Source of the DNA: Bog-473 sp963753115
GTDB lineage: Bacteria > Actinomycetota > Acidimicrobiia > Acidimicrobiales > RAAP-2
DNA length: 64,000 nt
NCBI GenBank assembly: GCA_963753115.1
Contig: CAVWBB010000024.1
Location: 40,322-104,321 of the forward strand
Reading direction: 5' to 3'
Shown: piece after piece, positions 9,931 through 19,436 of the stretch
Numbering within the stretch: position 1 is the first letter of the stretch
Layout: each line of letters begins with the position of its first letter
Made by a program: the position numbers and the translations under genes
The notes under the pieces: model-generated
What the model was told of the DNA's origin: nothing
The model's input: the letters and a program-made list of their open reading frames with translations, nothing else
Database searches by the model: none

Positions 9931-10646
9931 TGGATTCGGTCACTCCTCTGTTGGAAGCACGATCAGTGTCGAAACACTTTGGTGCGGTGTCCGCACTCGA
10001 CGGTGTCACTCTGGCCGTTGATCCCGGAGAATGGGTAGCCATCTCTGGTTCGTCCGGATCTGGGAAGACCACACTCCTGCAGCTCTTCGCCGCTCTCGAG
10101 GTGCCGTCGCAAGGTGAGGTCCTCTACAAGGGCCACGACTTAGCCAACCTCCACGATCTCAACGGATATAGGCGGACGTCCATCGGTATCGTGTTCCAGC
10201 TTCACAACTTGCTTCCCCACCTCGACGTTCGGGGCAATATCGAGATCGTGATGTACGGGACCCACCGCCACGGTCACAAACGCGTCGATCGTGTGACTGA
10301 GCTGCTCGATGCCGTTGGACTCATCGACCAACAAGACCGCAAGCCTCCCGAGCTGTCGGGGGGCGAGCGCCAGAGAGCCGCCATTGCTCGAGCACTCGCC
10401 AACGACCCCGAGGTCCTCCTTGCCGATGAACCGACTGGAAGTCTCGACCCTGACCATGTTGATCAGCTCCTCCGGCTGATCCAATCTCTCAACCAAGACC
10501 GACAGATGGCCATCGTGATGGTTACCCATGACCGCGAGGTTGCCCGAAGAGCCGAGCGGATCATCCATCTTGAGGCGGGGACAGTGGCCCGAGACGAACG
10601 ACCGGGGGTTGCGTTGTCACCAAAAACGCTCATCGACTCGACCTAG
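9930..10646 (+). CDS. ABC transporter ATPase, LolD/MacB type
   Basis: Cytoplasmic ATPase of 238 aa that powers the adjoining FtsX permease. Walker A is GSSGSGKTTLL, the Q-loop region is GIVFQLHNLLPHLDVRGN, the signature is LSGGERQRAAIARAL, Walker B is VLLADEPTGSLD, and the switch His is in VMVTHDREVA. Length and motifs fit the LolD/MacB/FtsE group that moves lipoproteins, peptides or antibiotics out of the membrane. The start overlaps the permease stop (TGATG). Confidence 0.92.
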   Translation: MDSVTPLLEARSVSKHFGAVSALDGVTLAVDPGEWVAISGSSGSGKTTLLQLFAALEVPSQGEVLYKGHDLANLHDLNGYRRTSIGIVFQLHNLLPHLDVRGNIEIVMYGTHRHGHKRVDRVTELLDAVGLIDQQDRKPPELSGGERQRAAIARALANDPEVLLADEPTGSLDPDHVDQLLRLIQSLNQDRQMAIVMVTHDREVARRAERIIHLEAGTVARDERPGVALSPKTLIDST

Positions 10647-10724
10647 TGCAGACATTTCGAATGGTTAGCCATCGGCGCCCGACCCACGAGTGCTTTGGAA
10701 CCGACGACGTGATCTCGTGAACCC

Positions 10725-11348
10725 GTGACTGTCTTTCCGGGCGCGGATCGACTTCGCAAACGGGCCGTTCGTCTCGAGTGGGCAACCAACTTCTGGAACG
10801 TGATGGAAGTCGGTGTGACCATCACACTCGGCATCCGGGCAGGATCATTGGCCCTTGTGGCATTCGGTCTCGATTCGGTGGTTGAGATCTTCGCCTCTAG
10901 CGTCGTGATCTGGAACTTGAAGGATCGCAGAAGCGATCCCGGAGATCGCAGAGTGCACCGTGCGCTCCGTCTGATTTCGTTGGCCTTCTGGTTCCTCGCG
11001 ACCTTTCTCTGCGTCGCAAGCGTTCGTGGCCTGGTCCTGGGCAATCGTCCTCAGAGCTCGCCACTGGGCATCGCCTACCTCGCCTTGACGGCCTGCGCCA
11101 TGTTCGTCCTCTCTGTCCTCAAACGGAGGACAGCCCAACAGATGGAGAGCGAGACGCTGTTGGCCGAGTCAGCAATGACCTTTCTCGATGGGTGCCTCAG
11201 TACGAGCATCCTTACTGCTTTGGTCCTGAACACCACGCTCCAGTGGTGGTGGGCCGATGCCATTGCCGCGCTGGTGGTCGCTGGGTTCGCAGCTTCCGAG
11301 GGCGTTCGGCACTGGAGGGAATCGGCACCACACCAGACGGTGGAGTAA
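10725..11348 (+). CDS. cation transporter related to the CDF family
   Basis: Small membrane protein of 207 aa with about five hydrophobic segments. The first, WNVMEVGVTITLGIRAGSLALVAFGLDS, resembles the CDF helix 1-2 region including the GLDSVVE metal-site sequence. A second half-site resembles ESAMTFLDGCLS and WWADAIAALVV, where Asp residues would line the transport path. The usual C-terminal cytoplasmic CDF domain is missing, as in several short actinobacterial homologues. A GTG start at 10725 fits the hydrophobicity pattern. It lies 78 bp after the ABC ATPase on the same strand. Metal efflux is likely from the family; the ion is unknown. Confidence 0.75.
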   Translation: MTVFPGADRLRKRAVRLEWATNFWNVMEVGVTITLGIRAGSLALVAFGLDSVVEIFASSVVIWNLKDRRSDPGDRRVHRALRLISLAFWFLATFLCVASVRGLVLGNRPQSSPLGIAYLALTACAMFVLSVLKRRTAQQMESETLLAESAMTFLDGCLSTSILTALVLNTTLQWWWADAIAALVVAGFAASEGVRHWRESAPHQTVE

Positions 11349-11520
11349 CAGACCGTTACGAGCGCCTGTGGCTCGGAAACCGTGCGGCCGGGTGTTCGGG
11401 CGAATGTGGTGGTAGATCACCATGACATGGAGACACCGCCGAGGTCGCTCAAGCACCTGGCAGCGACCACTTAGGCGAACCGATCGGTCAGAGCGCGATT
11501 GGTGTCCAGACAGCACTCAG

Positions 11521-12828
11521 CTATCGGCCACGGGAGTCGGCATCAGAGAGATGTTCTGCGAGAAAACGCAGTACGTGTTCGCGCCATCGGTACGGATGAG
11601 TGCTCAATCCAGCTGTATGGGCTGTGTCCGGCATCATCCAGGTCACTACGTTCGATGGTGACGACGACTGAAGATATCGGGCAGCCTGAAGTTCGTCTCT
11701 CCCTGCAATTATCAGCACTGGTCGAGGCGCTGCAGTGTGTAGTGATGTCCTTAGCGGTTCCGGCTGAGGTGCCCGGCTGAGGAGCCCAGCCGTTGTATAG
11801 CTGATCCAGGAGTCAGCTCGGCTGATGAGCGACTCAAGGCTGGTGCCGAGTCGTGCCGTGTCTGCGAAGGTGCGCCCGGTGACCCCCTCGGCGACCACTG
11901 CTCGGACACGAGGATCCTGTCCGATGGCGCCAATGGCTTCCTCGCCGCCCATTGACTCGCCGAGAACCGCGATCCCGCCGTTATGAGTGTCCGGTCGGCT
12001 CTCAAGGTAGCTGACTGCGCCCGCGAGATCGCTTTCGCCCCACCAGCCGAAGTCCATCGCCGTTCCTCCGCTGGTTCCATGGCCTCGGTTGTCCATGAGA
12101 AGGACGCCGTAACCGCGCTGCGCCAAAACAGCACCTTGGGCAATGACCGAAGTCCTGGTCGAGCCAGCACCGGGAACGACAACAACTGCACCGCCGTTGA
12201 GCGACGGCACATACCATCCGGAAAGAGGTGTCCCATCAGAGGCGGCGAAGTGAACAGTCTTATAGGAAAGGTCATGACTGGCCGGAGTCGCTGATCCGAG
12301 TGCTGTCGACGGCACGTTAGAGGCGTAGATACCGACGCTGAGCGGCAAAAGAAGAAACTGGAAGAGGACGAACGCAATCGGAAGAGCGAGGAGTCGCCAC
12401 CATCCGTGTGCCGTCCGCAGCAGAAGCACCGCGCCGGCAACGAGCAGATAGAGCCCTGCAGTCAAGGCGACAAGTCCGGCGATTGCGGTGGCGTTGATCT
12501 CCGATTTCGCTACGTGCATCAACCCGATCCCGATGCCGGCGGAGACTCCAACGATTCCCACAACAAGGGCCGCTGTGCCCCGCGCTGCTCGATTGGGACG
12601 ATGTTCCAGCCACACGGCACCGAGAGTGACGATCACGACAAACGCAACCCTGGCTAAACGCCACTGTGGGGAGCCGTGCAGGCCGACTACGACGAGCATG
12701 GCGATGCCGACGACCGTAGTGGCCGTGTTCCATGCCGACGATGGGGACCCTGAATTCACGGGTTCCTTCATCGATGTCACCACCGCGTCACTCTTCGAAA
12801 GCGGAGTGTCCTCAAGGTTGGTGCTCAT
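11521..12828 (-). CDS. membrane-anchored alpha/beta hydrolase
   Basis: Protein of 435 aa from the ATG at 12828. About five hydrophobic segments occupy residues ~30-165 and are followed by an alpha/beta hydrolase domain. That domain shows an oxyanion region VVVPGAGSTRTS, DNRGHGTSGG, nucleophile elbow GESMGG (Ser), an acid in IAGRDELQ and a His in PDTAHTAGL, so the triad appears intact. Such hydrolases act on esters or peptides at the membrane face; the substrate is not identifiable. It stands alone on the minus strand, convergent with the transporter gene to its left. Confidence 0.8.
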   Translation of the reverse strand: MSTNLEDTPLSKSDAVVTSMKEPVNSGSPSSAWNTATTVVGIAMLVVVGLHGSPQWRLARVAFVVIVTLGAVWLEHRPNRAARGTAALVVGIVGVSAGIGIGLMHVAKSEINATAIAGLVALTAGLYLLVAGAVLLLRTAHGWWRLLALPIAFVLFQFLLLPLSVGIYASNVPSTALGSATPASHDLSYKTVHFAASDGTPLSGWYVPSLNGGAVVVVPGAGSTRTSVIAQGAVLAQRGYGVLLMDNRGHGTSGGTAMDFGWWGESDLAGAVSYLESRPDTHNGGIAVLGESMGGEEAIGAIGQDPRVRAVVAEGVTGRTFADTARLGTSLESLISRADSWISYTTAGLLSRAPQPEPLRTSLHTAAPRPVLIIAGRDELQAARYLQSSSPSNVVTWMMPDTAHTAGLSTHPYRWREHVLRFLAEHLSDADSRGR

Positions 12829-13149
12829 GAAGTCTGCCGATCTGTGGCACCCCGCTAACCTGTGCTCAACGAGGTGTGGATCCACTTGTGATCCCGCTCG
12901 TTGTTGATCCTCCTCGTTCACCTGCTCGTTTCACCAGGGGCCAAGGTCACATCAATCGGCTTCGCGCACAGACCATCCGTCACATTCGGGCCTGAGGCGA
13001 GTGTTGCCGAGACGGCAATCGCCGATGAAGGCAGCGGGATATGACTTTGTCCCCTGGCGATTCAAGCGGATGAACAGCACCATGAACTGAAAATACGCGT
13101 CAACGCTCGGTCGGGCGTGGGATCAGGGCGCGTATCGGAGGTGATCGCC
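12829..13149. other. intergenic region without recognised gene
   Basis: Divergent promoter space between the hydrolase (minus) and the DUF4389 protein (plus). No open frame has family character. A strong GGAGGTG ribosome-binding site at 13136-13142 serves the right-hand gene. No convincing -35/-10 pair was picked out by eye. Confidence 0.4.
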
Positions 13150-14592
13150 ATGCGCCCAGGGAAGATCGTACTCATCATCCTCGGAGCGGTACTTGCCCTG
13201 GTCGGGTTGGGCTTTGTCGCAGGCGGAGGAACGCTCGTATGGGCCAACGCCACCCAACGAGACGCCAGCGGGTACTACAACACCTCTACTGATCCACTTT
13301 CGACGACAACCTATGCCCTCACAGGATCGGTCGACTTCGGGAGCAACGCCAGCCAAGCGGACTGGGTTCCCGCTCATCCTGCTGGGACGGTCCGCGTCAG
13401 GGCTACCTCGGTTACGGGTGAGCCCGTCTTCATCGGAATCGCATCGCAGTCCGCCGTCGACTCGTGGTTGCGCGGTGTCGCCCACGAGCACGTCACCAGC
13501 ATCGAATTCGGGCCCTTCTCCACCGAGACGCAGCAGGTAGCCGGCAATCGGCCGGCCACTGCGCCGAGTCGTGAAGGGTTCTGGGCCACCTCGACATCGG
13601 GCAGCGGCACGCAGACGCTGACGTGGCCGACCCAGCGAGGTCAATGGTCAGTGGTTGTCATGAACGCCTCGGCGACGCGCGGCGTTGCCGTCGACGTCAG
13701 CGTTGGGACGAACACCGGACTGCTCCTGCCCATCGGCATCGGGCTCGGGCTCCTCGGGCTGCTGGTGCTGGGAGGGGCGGCCGTCATGTTGTACTTCGGC
13801 CTGCGGAGACCTTCGGCGACCCAAGTCCTGAGTCCAGATGCCGTCCCTGCATCTGCCCCAGAGGTACTGCCGGTCCCAGGCTCCTACCCCGTGCGCCTCG
13901 ACGGGCACCTCGATCCCACCACGAGTCGCTGGTTATGGCTGGTGAAGTGGGTCCTTGTGGTTCCCCACGTCGTGGTCCTGGCGGTTCTGTGGCTGGCGGT
14001 CTTCGTGCTCACCGTTGTCGCAGGTTTCGCGATCTTGTTCACGGGGCGCTACCCCCGACCGATCTTCGACTTCAACGCCGGTGTGATGCGTTGGACGTGG
14101 CGGGTGTCGTTCTACGCCATCGGTGCCTTCGCGACCGACCGGTACCCGCCCTTCAGCCTCGCTCCCGATCCCACGTACCCGGCAGACCTCACCATCGACT
14201 ACCCCGACCACTTGTCGCGGGGCCTCGTCCTGGTGAAGTGGTGGCTCCTGGCCCTCCCTCAGTACGTGATCGTTGCATTCTTCGCCGGCGGGTGGGGCTT
14301 CGGGCTCCACGGTTCGTCTCGTAGCGCAGCCGGCGTCGGGCTGATCGGCGTCCTTGCCCTCGTGGCCGCCGTGGTCTTGGCGTTACGTGGTCGGTACCCC
14401 GAGTCGATCTTCGACTTCGTCATGGGCATGAACCGGTGGTGCTACCGGGTGCTCGGCTATGCCGCTCTGATGCGTGACGAGTATCCACCCTTCCGGCTTG
14501 ACAACGGCGGGACGGATCCAGGAAGTCAGACGGTACCCCCGATACCCGAAGCCCCCGATCTTGGCGGCGAACTCGTCGGAGCCGCACATTGA
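13150..14592 (+). CDS. membrane protein with two DUF4389 modules
   Basis: Membrane protein of 480 aa of unknown function. An N-terminal helix (residues ~6-28) anchors an extracytoplasmic beta-rich domain (~30-185). A second helix follows at ~190-215, then two DUF4389-like units at ~255-350 and ~355-455. Each unit has KWxLxxPxxxxxA, a membrane pair, then IFDFxxGxxRWxxRVxxYxxxxxDxYPPF. GGAGGTG seven bases upstream fixes the ATG at 13150. No partner gene is evident: the ABC-2 pair begins 210 bp downstream on the same strand and may or may not be co-transcribed. Confidence 0.8.
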   Translation: MRPGKIVLIILGAVLALVGLGFVAGGGTLVWANATQRDASGYYNTSTDPLSTTTYALTGSVDFGSNASQADWVPAHPAGTVRVRATSVTGEPVFIGIASQSAVDSWLRGVAHEHVTSIEFGPFSTETQQVAGNRPATAPSREGFWATSTSGSGTQTLTWPTQRGQWSVVVMNASATRGVAVDVSVGTNTGLLLPIGIGLGLLGLLVLGGAAVMLYFGLRRPSATQVLSPDAVPASAPEVLPVPGSYPVRLDGHLDPTTSRWLWLVKWVLVVPHVVVLAVLWLAVFVLTVVAGFAILFTGRYPRPIFDFNAGVMRWTWRVSFYAIGAFATDRYPPFSLAPDPTYPADLTIDYPDHLSRGLVLVKWWLLALPQYVIVAFFAGGWGFGLHGSSRSAAGVGLIGVLALVAAVVLALRGRYPESIFDFVMGMNRWCYRVLGYAALMRDEYPPFRLDNGGTDPGSQTVPPIPEAPDLGGELVGAAH

Positions 14593-14802
14593 GGGTTGCG
14601 ATGAACGGCTGGGACGAGAATCCAAGTGCAAGGTCTTCAAAGGTATATCCGCGAGGACAATAGATTTCCGAGGCACGCAGAATGAATTTCGTGTCCGACC
14701 TTCGGAACGATTGGTTTGCCACGGCGCCTGCGGCGTGACCCATGCGCCTGGAAGGGGCGAAGGACCCTGTTTTCCTGGCCACCGATGAGGTGCAATGGCC
14801 CC

Positions 14803-15762
14803 ATGGCATTCACCGCGCGGGCACGGGCGACCTCGCTGCCGCCAGAGCCCAGCAGAGCACGCGGATCTTCCACGATCGCCCTCGCAGGCGTGACCAAGCG
14901 CTACCGCGGCGGCGGTGGCATCGAGCACGTGACCCTGGAAGTCCCGAGCGGTGAGGTCTTCGGATTCTTGGGACCCAACGGTGCGGGGAAGACCACCACG
15001 ATCCGCCTCCTGCTCGACTTGATCCGTCCGGATGCTGGCAGGATCAGCCTGTTCGGGCTCGACGCACGACGCGACAGCGTGGCTATCCGCCGACGTATCG
15101 GTTACCTCCCGGGCGACCTCGCCCTCTACGAGCGCCTCACGGCGCGTGAGCTCCTCACGCACTTCTCCCATCTCCGGGGCGGGCCGCCCTGGGCGTCCGT
15201 CGCGTCCCTGGCGGAACGTTTCGAGCTCGAGCTCGACCGGACGATCCGATCTCTGTCGAAGGGCAACCGGCAGAAGGTCGGGCTCGTGCAAGCACTGATG
15301 GGCGAGCCCGAATTGCTCATCCTCGACGAGCCGACATCGGGTCTCGACCCTCTCGTCCAACAACAGGTCCACAAGGCCATCCGGGAGACCGCGGCCGACG
15401 GCCGAACCGTCTTTCTCTCTTCGCACGTGCTCTCCGAGGTCGGGCGGATCGCCGACCGTGTCGGACTCATCCGCCAGGGTCGGGTCATTGCGGTGAAGCG
15501 GGTCGATGAGCTGCGTGGCCGACCCGTCCACCTGGTGGACGTCCGCTTCGCCGACGACCCTCCCTCGGGCGTGTTGAACGGTGTCCCTGGCGTCGGCCGT
15601 GTGCAGGAGCGTGGGCGCGACGTGCACCTTGAGCTCACCGGCTCCTTCGATCCGCTCGTCCATGAGCTGGCGCGCCACCGGGTGGCCGACTTGTCGATCC
15701 GGGAACCCGATCTGGAGGAGCTGTTCCTCTCTTTCTACGAGGGTGACGATGTCCTGGCGTGA
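14803..15762 (+). CDS. ABC-2 type exporter ATPase
   Basis: ATPase subunit (about 320 aa) of an ABC-2 exporter. Walker A GPNGAGKTTT, signature LSKGNRQKVGLVQAL and Walker B LLILDEPTSGLDP are intact, followed by the SSHVLSEVGRIADRV switch region and a C-terminal domain of the drug-exporter type. The frame is open upstream to 14716; ATG 14803 is chosen because family proteins start about 25 residues before the first beta strand, but the ribosome-binding site is weak. It overlaps the permease gene by 14 bases. Confidence 0.88.
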   Translation: MAFTARARATSLPPEPSRARGSSTIALAGVTKRYRGGGGIEHVTLEVPSGEVFGFLGPNGAGKTTTIRLLLDLIRPDAGRISLFGLDARRDSVAIRRRIGYLPGDLALYERLTARELLTHFSHLRGGPPWASVASLAERFELELDRTIRSLSKGNRQKVGLVQALMGEPELLILDEPTSGLDPLVQQQVHKAIRETAADGRTVFLSSHVLSEVGRIADRVGLIRQGRVIAVKRVDELRGRPVHLVDVRFADDPPSGVLNGVPGVGRVQERGRDVHLELTGSFDPLVHELARHRVADLSIREPDLEELFLSFYEGDDVLA

Positions 15763-16570
15763 CCACCGTCCGGCGACCTTGCACTCGGTGTTCGAGCGCA
15801 CCTTTCACGAGGAGCGCCGCGCCCTGACAGGGTGGGTGGCCGGCCTTGTCGCCCTGGCGATCACCATGCTCGCCCTCTACCCGACCATCCGCGGCAACAC
15901 GCAGTTCTCGAAGTTGTTCGAGTCCTACCCCGAGGCCTTCCGCTCGATGTTCGGCGTGTCCGACTACACCAGCGGCCCCGGCTACCTCCGCGCGGAGGTC
16001 TTCTCGCTCATGGGACCGCTGCTGCTCAGCGTGTTCTCGATCCTCTGGGGTTCCGACCTGACTGCCGGAGAGGAGCAACGCCGGACCATCGATGTGCTCA
16101 TGGCCAACCCGGTATCGAGGCGCAGGGTGGTACTCGAGAAATGGGCGGCAATGCTCGTCGGCACCGCCGTCGCCGCGGCCAGCCTGTGGTTGACCCTCCT
16201 GGTCGGCGATCCACTGGTCCGGCTCCACTTAGGGGTGGCTGCTCTCTCAGCCGCCGTGCTTGCGTCGTGGCTGGTGGCCACGGTCTTCGGCACCATTGCC
16301 CTAGCGGTCGGCGCGGCCACCGGCCGCCGTGGGTTGGCGCGTGGGCTGGGCGCCCTCGCTGCGGTGGTGGCCTACCTGCTGAGCTCCCTCGCCGAGGTCG
16401 TCCGCTGGCTGGAGCCGGTGCGACCCGTCTCTCCGTGGTACCACGCGCTCGGGGTCGACCCCTTGGGCGGCGGCTTCCAGGCGCTGCACCTACTCGTCCT
16501 GCTAGCCATCATCGTTATTGCCGCCGCCGGAGCCGTGGTTGCGTTCGATCGACGCGACCTCGGGACGTGA
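15749..16570 (+). CDS. ABC-2 type exporter permease
   Basis: Integral membrane permease of 273 aa with six predicted helices: ~25-45, ~88-108 (SLMGPLLLSVFSILWGSDL), ~130-155, ~165-190, ~200-220 and ~240-262. GSDLTAGEEQRRTIDVLMANPVSRR is the cytoplasmic loop typical of ABC-2 permeases for drugs or polyketides. ATG 15749 lies inside the end of the ATPase gene, indicating coupled translation. The pair resembles antibiotic-resistance exporters; the substrate is unknown. Confidence 0.85.
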   Translation: MSWRDHRPATLHSVFERTFHEERRALTGWVAGLVALAITMLALYPTIRGNTQFSKLFESYPEAFRSMFGVSDYTSGPGYLRAEVFSLMGPLLLSVFSILWGSDLTAGEEQRRTIDVLMANPVSRRRVVLEKWAAMLVGTAVAAASLWLTLLVGDPLVRLHLGVAALSAAVLASWLVATVFGTIALAVGAATGRRGLARGLGALAAVVAYLLSSLAEVVRWLEPVRPVSPWYHALGVDPLGGGFQALHLLVLLAIIVIAAAGAVVAFDRRDLGT

Positions 16571-16829
16571 CGCCAAAGGCATTCGGTGTTCGGACAGCCG
16601 CATGGACAGCCGTTGGGACGTGCATAGCGCTGCAATTCCACTGCCACGGCAGCGGTTACTCCCTTTGGTCAAGCAGCAGATCTATCCCAACTTCATCCCC
16701 AAAGTTGGGTCTCGGCCCATCCCGTCAAGTCCCGAAGCGTCTCACGTTCAAAATTGCGCGACCCCGATGAGCAGCGAAATCGGCACTCTCCGGGACACGT
16801 CGGGACGGAGTGAGATTCTCCTGCTCTCC

Positions 16830-16871
16830 CTCGTAACGCGCAGGTCAGGAGTTCGAATCTCCTCTCAGGCT
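16830..16871 (+). other. tRNA-Thr(CGU)-like 3' half, candidate attachment site
   Basis: CTCGTAA resembles an anticodon loop with Thr anticodon CGT. It is followed by AGGTC and a perfect T-arm AGGAG-TTCGAAT-CTCCT, then CTCAGGC as the acceptor 3' strand. The 5' half of a tRNA (acceptor GCCTGAG, D-arm) and a pairing anticodon stem are missing upstream, so it is not a working tRNA. Its last 19 bases recur at 19554-19572, as expected of core sites left by an element that integrates at tRNA 3' ends. Confidence 0.55.
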
Positions 16872-16938
16872 CGCAGGTCAGAGGCACTTTTGGTTTTGAC
16901 AGAACGGAATTTTCGATGTCAGTGCCGCGAGGGTGACG

Positions 16939-17103
16939 CTCGGGCCAGAGGGCCCCAAGTCGGTGCCCTCGCACAAGGCCATCTATAGGGACCTGGCGCG
17001 TCATCACCTCATCGAACCCAAGGCAAGCGCAAGAAGCTTGTGACGTACAAACGCTGGGAGCGGGGCCGGCCCATAGAGCTGTGGCAGATGGACATCTTGG
17101 GGG
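16939..17103 (+). pseudogene. IS481-type transposase fragment
   Basis: The plus strand encodes VPSHKAIYRDLARHHLIEPK. After a one-base frame change it continues VTYKRWERGRPIELWQMDIL. This matches the linker and the start of the catalytic DDE core of IS481-like transposases (…YKRWERxRPxELWQMD…), where the Asp of WQMD is the first catalytic residue. The N-terminal HTH and the rest of the core are absent, and sequence similarity stops at about 17103. Terminal inverted repeats were not found. This is a dead remnant. Confidence 0.75.
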
Positions 17104-17350
17104 CGCGACCAGATGTCGCCGGACGCGCGCTGCTGCACGTGGCCGAAGTAGTCCGGTGCCAGCTTGGCCGCCGGGAACTGGTCGCCCAGTCCCTTGAGGA
17201 TGGCCGGCCAGAGCTGGCCCAGTATCTCGCGGCCGGTGAGCCGCCGCTCGTCGCTCGTCGTCATGTTCCGACTCCTTCCACTCCCAATCGGTTGACCGTG
17301 CGATGCTGCCGCGACGATCAGGTGCGCCACGGCACATGGCGCCGTCGACC
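17104..17350 (-). pseudogene. thiolase C-terminal tail plus truncated downstream gene
   Basis: Read on the minus strand with one frame correction, 17268-17350 encodes a tail like VDGA…VAHLI…IATVN…LGVEGVGT and then TGA. That stop overlaps an ATG at 17264 (ATGA). The second frame begins MTTSDERRLTGREILGQLWP and continues with FPAAKLAPDYFGHVQQ until the IS481 boundary near 17103, where it is cut. The first part resembles the C-terminus of SCP-x/thiolase-like proteins and the second is unrecognised. Both look like leftovers of a truncated operon. Confidence 0.35.
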
Positions 17351-17480
17351 GCGTGATCCTTGACCGCATGTAGGTGCACAGCTATCGTGCCGGAACTTGG
17401 TTGGGGGCGGGACTCAGGCTTGTTGTCATCCGACAGGCTGGAAATCAATCGCAATTGAGAGTTCAACCAAGGGGGTCGTT

Positions 17481-19359
17481 GTGCTGACGTTACGTCGCTC
17501 GCTGACAGGTGTCGCACGTCATCCACGGACTCGAGCGCCAATGCTGTTGGTCGGCGGTCTTAGTCTGATGACGTTCGTCGGCAGTGGCGCACTCGGCGCC
17601 GGTGCTGCCGCGCAAGCGGCCGGAGCGACCCCGAAACAGTTGGCGGCGCACGTTACCTTCACACCCAGTCCGTCTCCGGCGTACGCGGCTGACGCAGCGG
17701 ACCCGAACGTCCTGTACTCCGGTGGGACGTACTACGCGTTCACGACGGGAACTCCCGCTGGCAACTTCATTCAAGCCCTGACCGACACGACGGGCACGCC
17801 CGCATCGGGCTGGCACCCTTATGCCGGTGGGTCGGGGTCGAGCGCGCTCCCCAGCCCGCCATCCTGGGAGACACCCAATACCCAGACCTCTCCCGGCGTC
17901 TTCAACTACGGAGGGCACTGGGTCATGTTCTACGACGCCTCGGTGAACCCCAATCCCAACGATTCGGGGCACAGCTGCATCTCGGTGGCGACCGCGGCGA
18001 CCCTCAGTCCCCCTGTGTTCTCGGACACCTCCGCTGGGCCGCTCTATTGCAATGCGGCGGCCGTGGGCGTGCTGGACCCGAGCCCGTTCGTCGATCCGGC
18101 GACGGGTGCCGCCTACCTGCTCTGGAAGTCCAATGACGGTGGAGGATCGCCGGCGCCTTCGCAGATCTGGTCGGCGCAACTGAGCGCCGACGGAACCAGC
18201 ATCGTCGGAACCCCGACCGTCCTGCTGACCGTCGACCAGCCGCTCCTGCCGTGGGAGACGACGACGGACGACCCGCAAATGGTGTTCGCAGCGGGCCAGT
18301 ATCGCCTGCTGTTCTCCGGCGGCGACTTCACCACCTCGAGCTACAACGAGGCGCTCACCACGTGCTCCGGACCCCTGGGCCCATGCAGCCAACCGGCGGC
18401 ACCGTTCCTCACGACCTACGGCACCGCCTACGGGCCCGGTGGGGGCGCCCTCTTTCAGGACGCCCAAGGGAATTGGTGGCTCGGCTACGCAGCTTGGTCG
18501 CTGCCCTGCACCTCCTACAGTTGCGGCGCGGTCAGGGAGCTGTACACCGCGCCGATCGATCTGAGCAACGGCCTGTCCGTGCCGTGTAACCCGCCGAGCG
18601 GCGCGCCGGTGGGCTATCGCTTCACGGCCAGCGACGGGGGAATCTTCACGTACGGCAACCAACCCTTCTGCGGATCGACGGGAGGCCATCCACATCAACC
18701 AGCCGGTCGTGGGGATCGCCAGCACCGCCGACGACGGTGGCTACTGGACGGTCGCCCGGGACGGCGGCATCTTCTCGTTCGGCGATGCCGCGTTCTACGG
18801 CTCGGCGGGATCGATCCACCTGAACCAGCCGATCGTGGGCATGGCCGCGACACCGAACAGCGGTGGGTACTGGCTGGTGGCATCCGACGGCGGGATCTTC
18901 TCCTACGGCAACGCAAAATTCTATGGCTCGACCGGTTCGATCCACCTCAACAAGCCCATAGTCGGCATGGCATCCACTCCCGACGGCGGTGGGTACTGGC
19001 TGGTGGCTTCCGACGGCGGGATCTTCTCCTACGGGGACGCCACGTTCTACGGCTCGACCGGTTCGATCCACCTCAATCAGCCGATCGTCGGCGTAGCCGC
19101 CACATCGAGTGGGCACGGGTACTGGCTGGTGGCCTCAGACGGGGGCATCTTCAACTACGGCGATGCGACGTTCTACGGCTCGAGCGGATCCATCCACCTC
19201 AATCGCCCGATCGTCGGCATGTCCGCCACACTGAGCGGGCACGGCTACTGGCTGGTGGCCTCCGACGGGGGCATCTTCAGCTACGGCGATGCCCAGTTCT
19301 ACGGCTCGACGGGGTCGATCCATCTCAACGCCCCGATCGTGGCCATGAGCGGACCCTGA
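17481..19359 (+). CDS. secreted GH43-like protein with C-terminal 43-residue repeats (frameshifted)
   Basis: GTG at 17481 follows GGGGG and starts a signal peptide (basic leader, then MLLVGGLSLMTFVGSGALGAGAAAQA). Residues ~55-375 look like a GH43-type five-bladed propeller, with an early Asp in AADPNVLYSGGTYYAF and a later one in VLDPSPFVDPATGAAYLLWK; arabinan- or xylan-type glycans would be the expected target. The chain then enters tandem units of the form GGYWLVASDGGIFSYGDA plus FYGSTGSIHLNxPIVGM. At ~18685 one extra C (GGAGGCCATC against GGAGGCATC in the sister units) shifts the frame. The remaining repeats continue in the new frame to a stop at 19357-19359. Either the gene is broken or the base is an error. 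Confidence 0.7.
18640..19356 (+). repeat. tandem ~43-residue (129-bp) YWLVASDGGIF repeats
   Basis: Six tandem units, the first one partial, each encode GGYW(L/T)VA(S)DGGIF(S/N)YG(D/N)A(x)FYGS(T/S)GSIHLN(x)PIVGM with little divergence. The modules are common as C-terminal parts of secreted proteins in Acidimicrobiia (from memory) and may bind the cell wall or form a beta structure; this role is not established. Near-identical units make slippage and recombination likely. Confidence 0.85.
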
Positions 19360-19436
19360 GCCGAGAGCATCGGGACGGACGACACAAGGAGGCGGAGCAG
19401 GTCGTTCTGGCGAGCGTCGCCGGTGGCTCTGCCCCG

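Noticed and set aside
16830..16871. A functional tRNA gene
   Set aside because: The anticodon stem does not pair and the 5' half is absent; kept only as a tRNA-like remnant.
16693..17541. Minus-strand frame of 282 codons through the tRNA-like and IS481 region
   Set aside because: It reads through a tRNA-like segment (giving the familiar artefact FELLTCALRG), a transposase remnant and a thiolase tail in the wrong frames; not one gene.
18640..19356. CRISPR array
   Set aside because: Repeats are about 129 bp, contiguous, and encode a protein repeat; no spacers and no cas genes.
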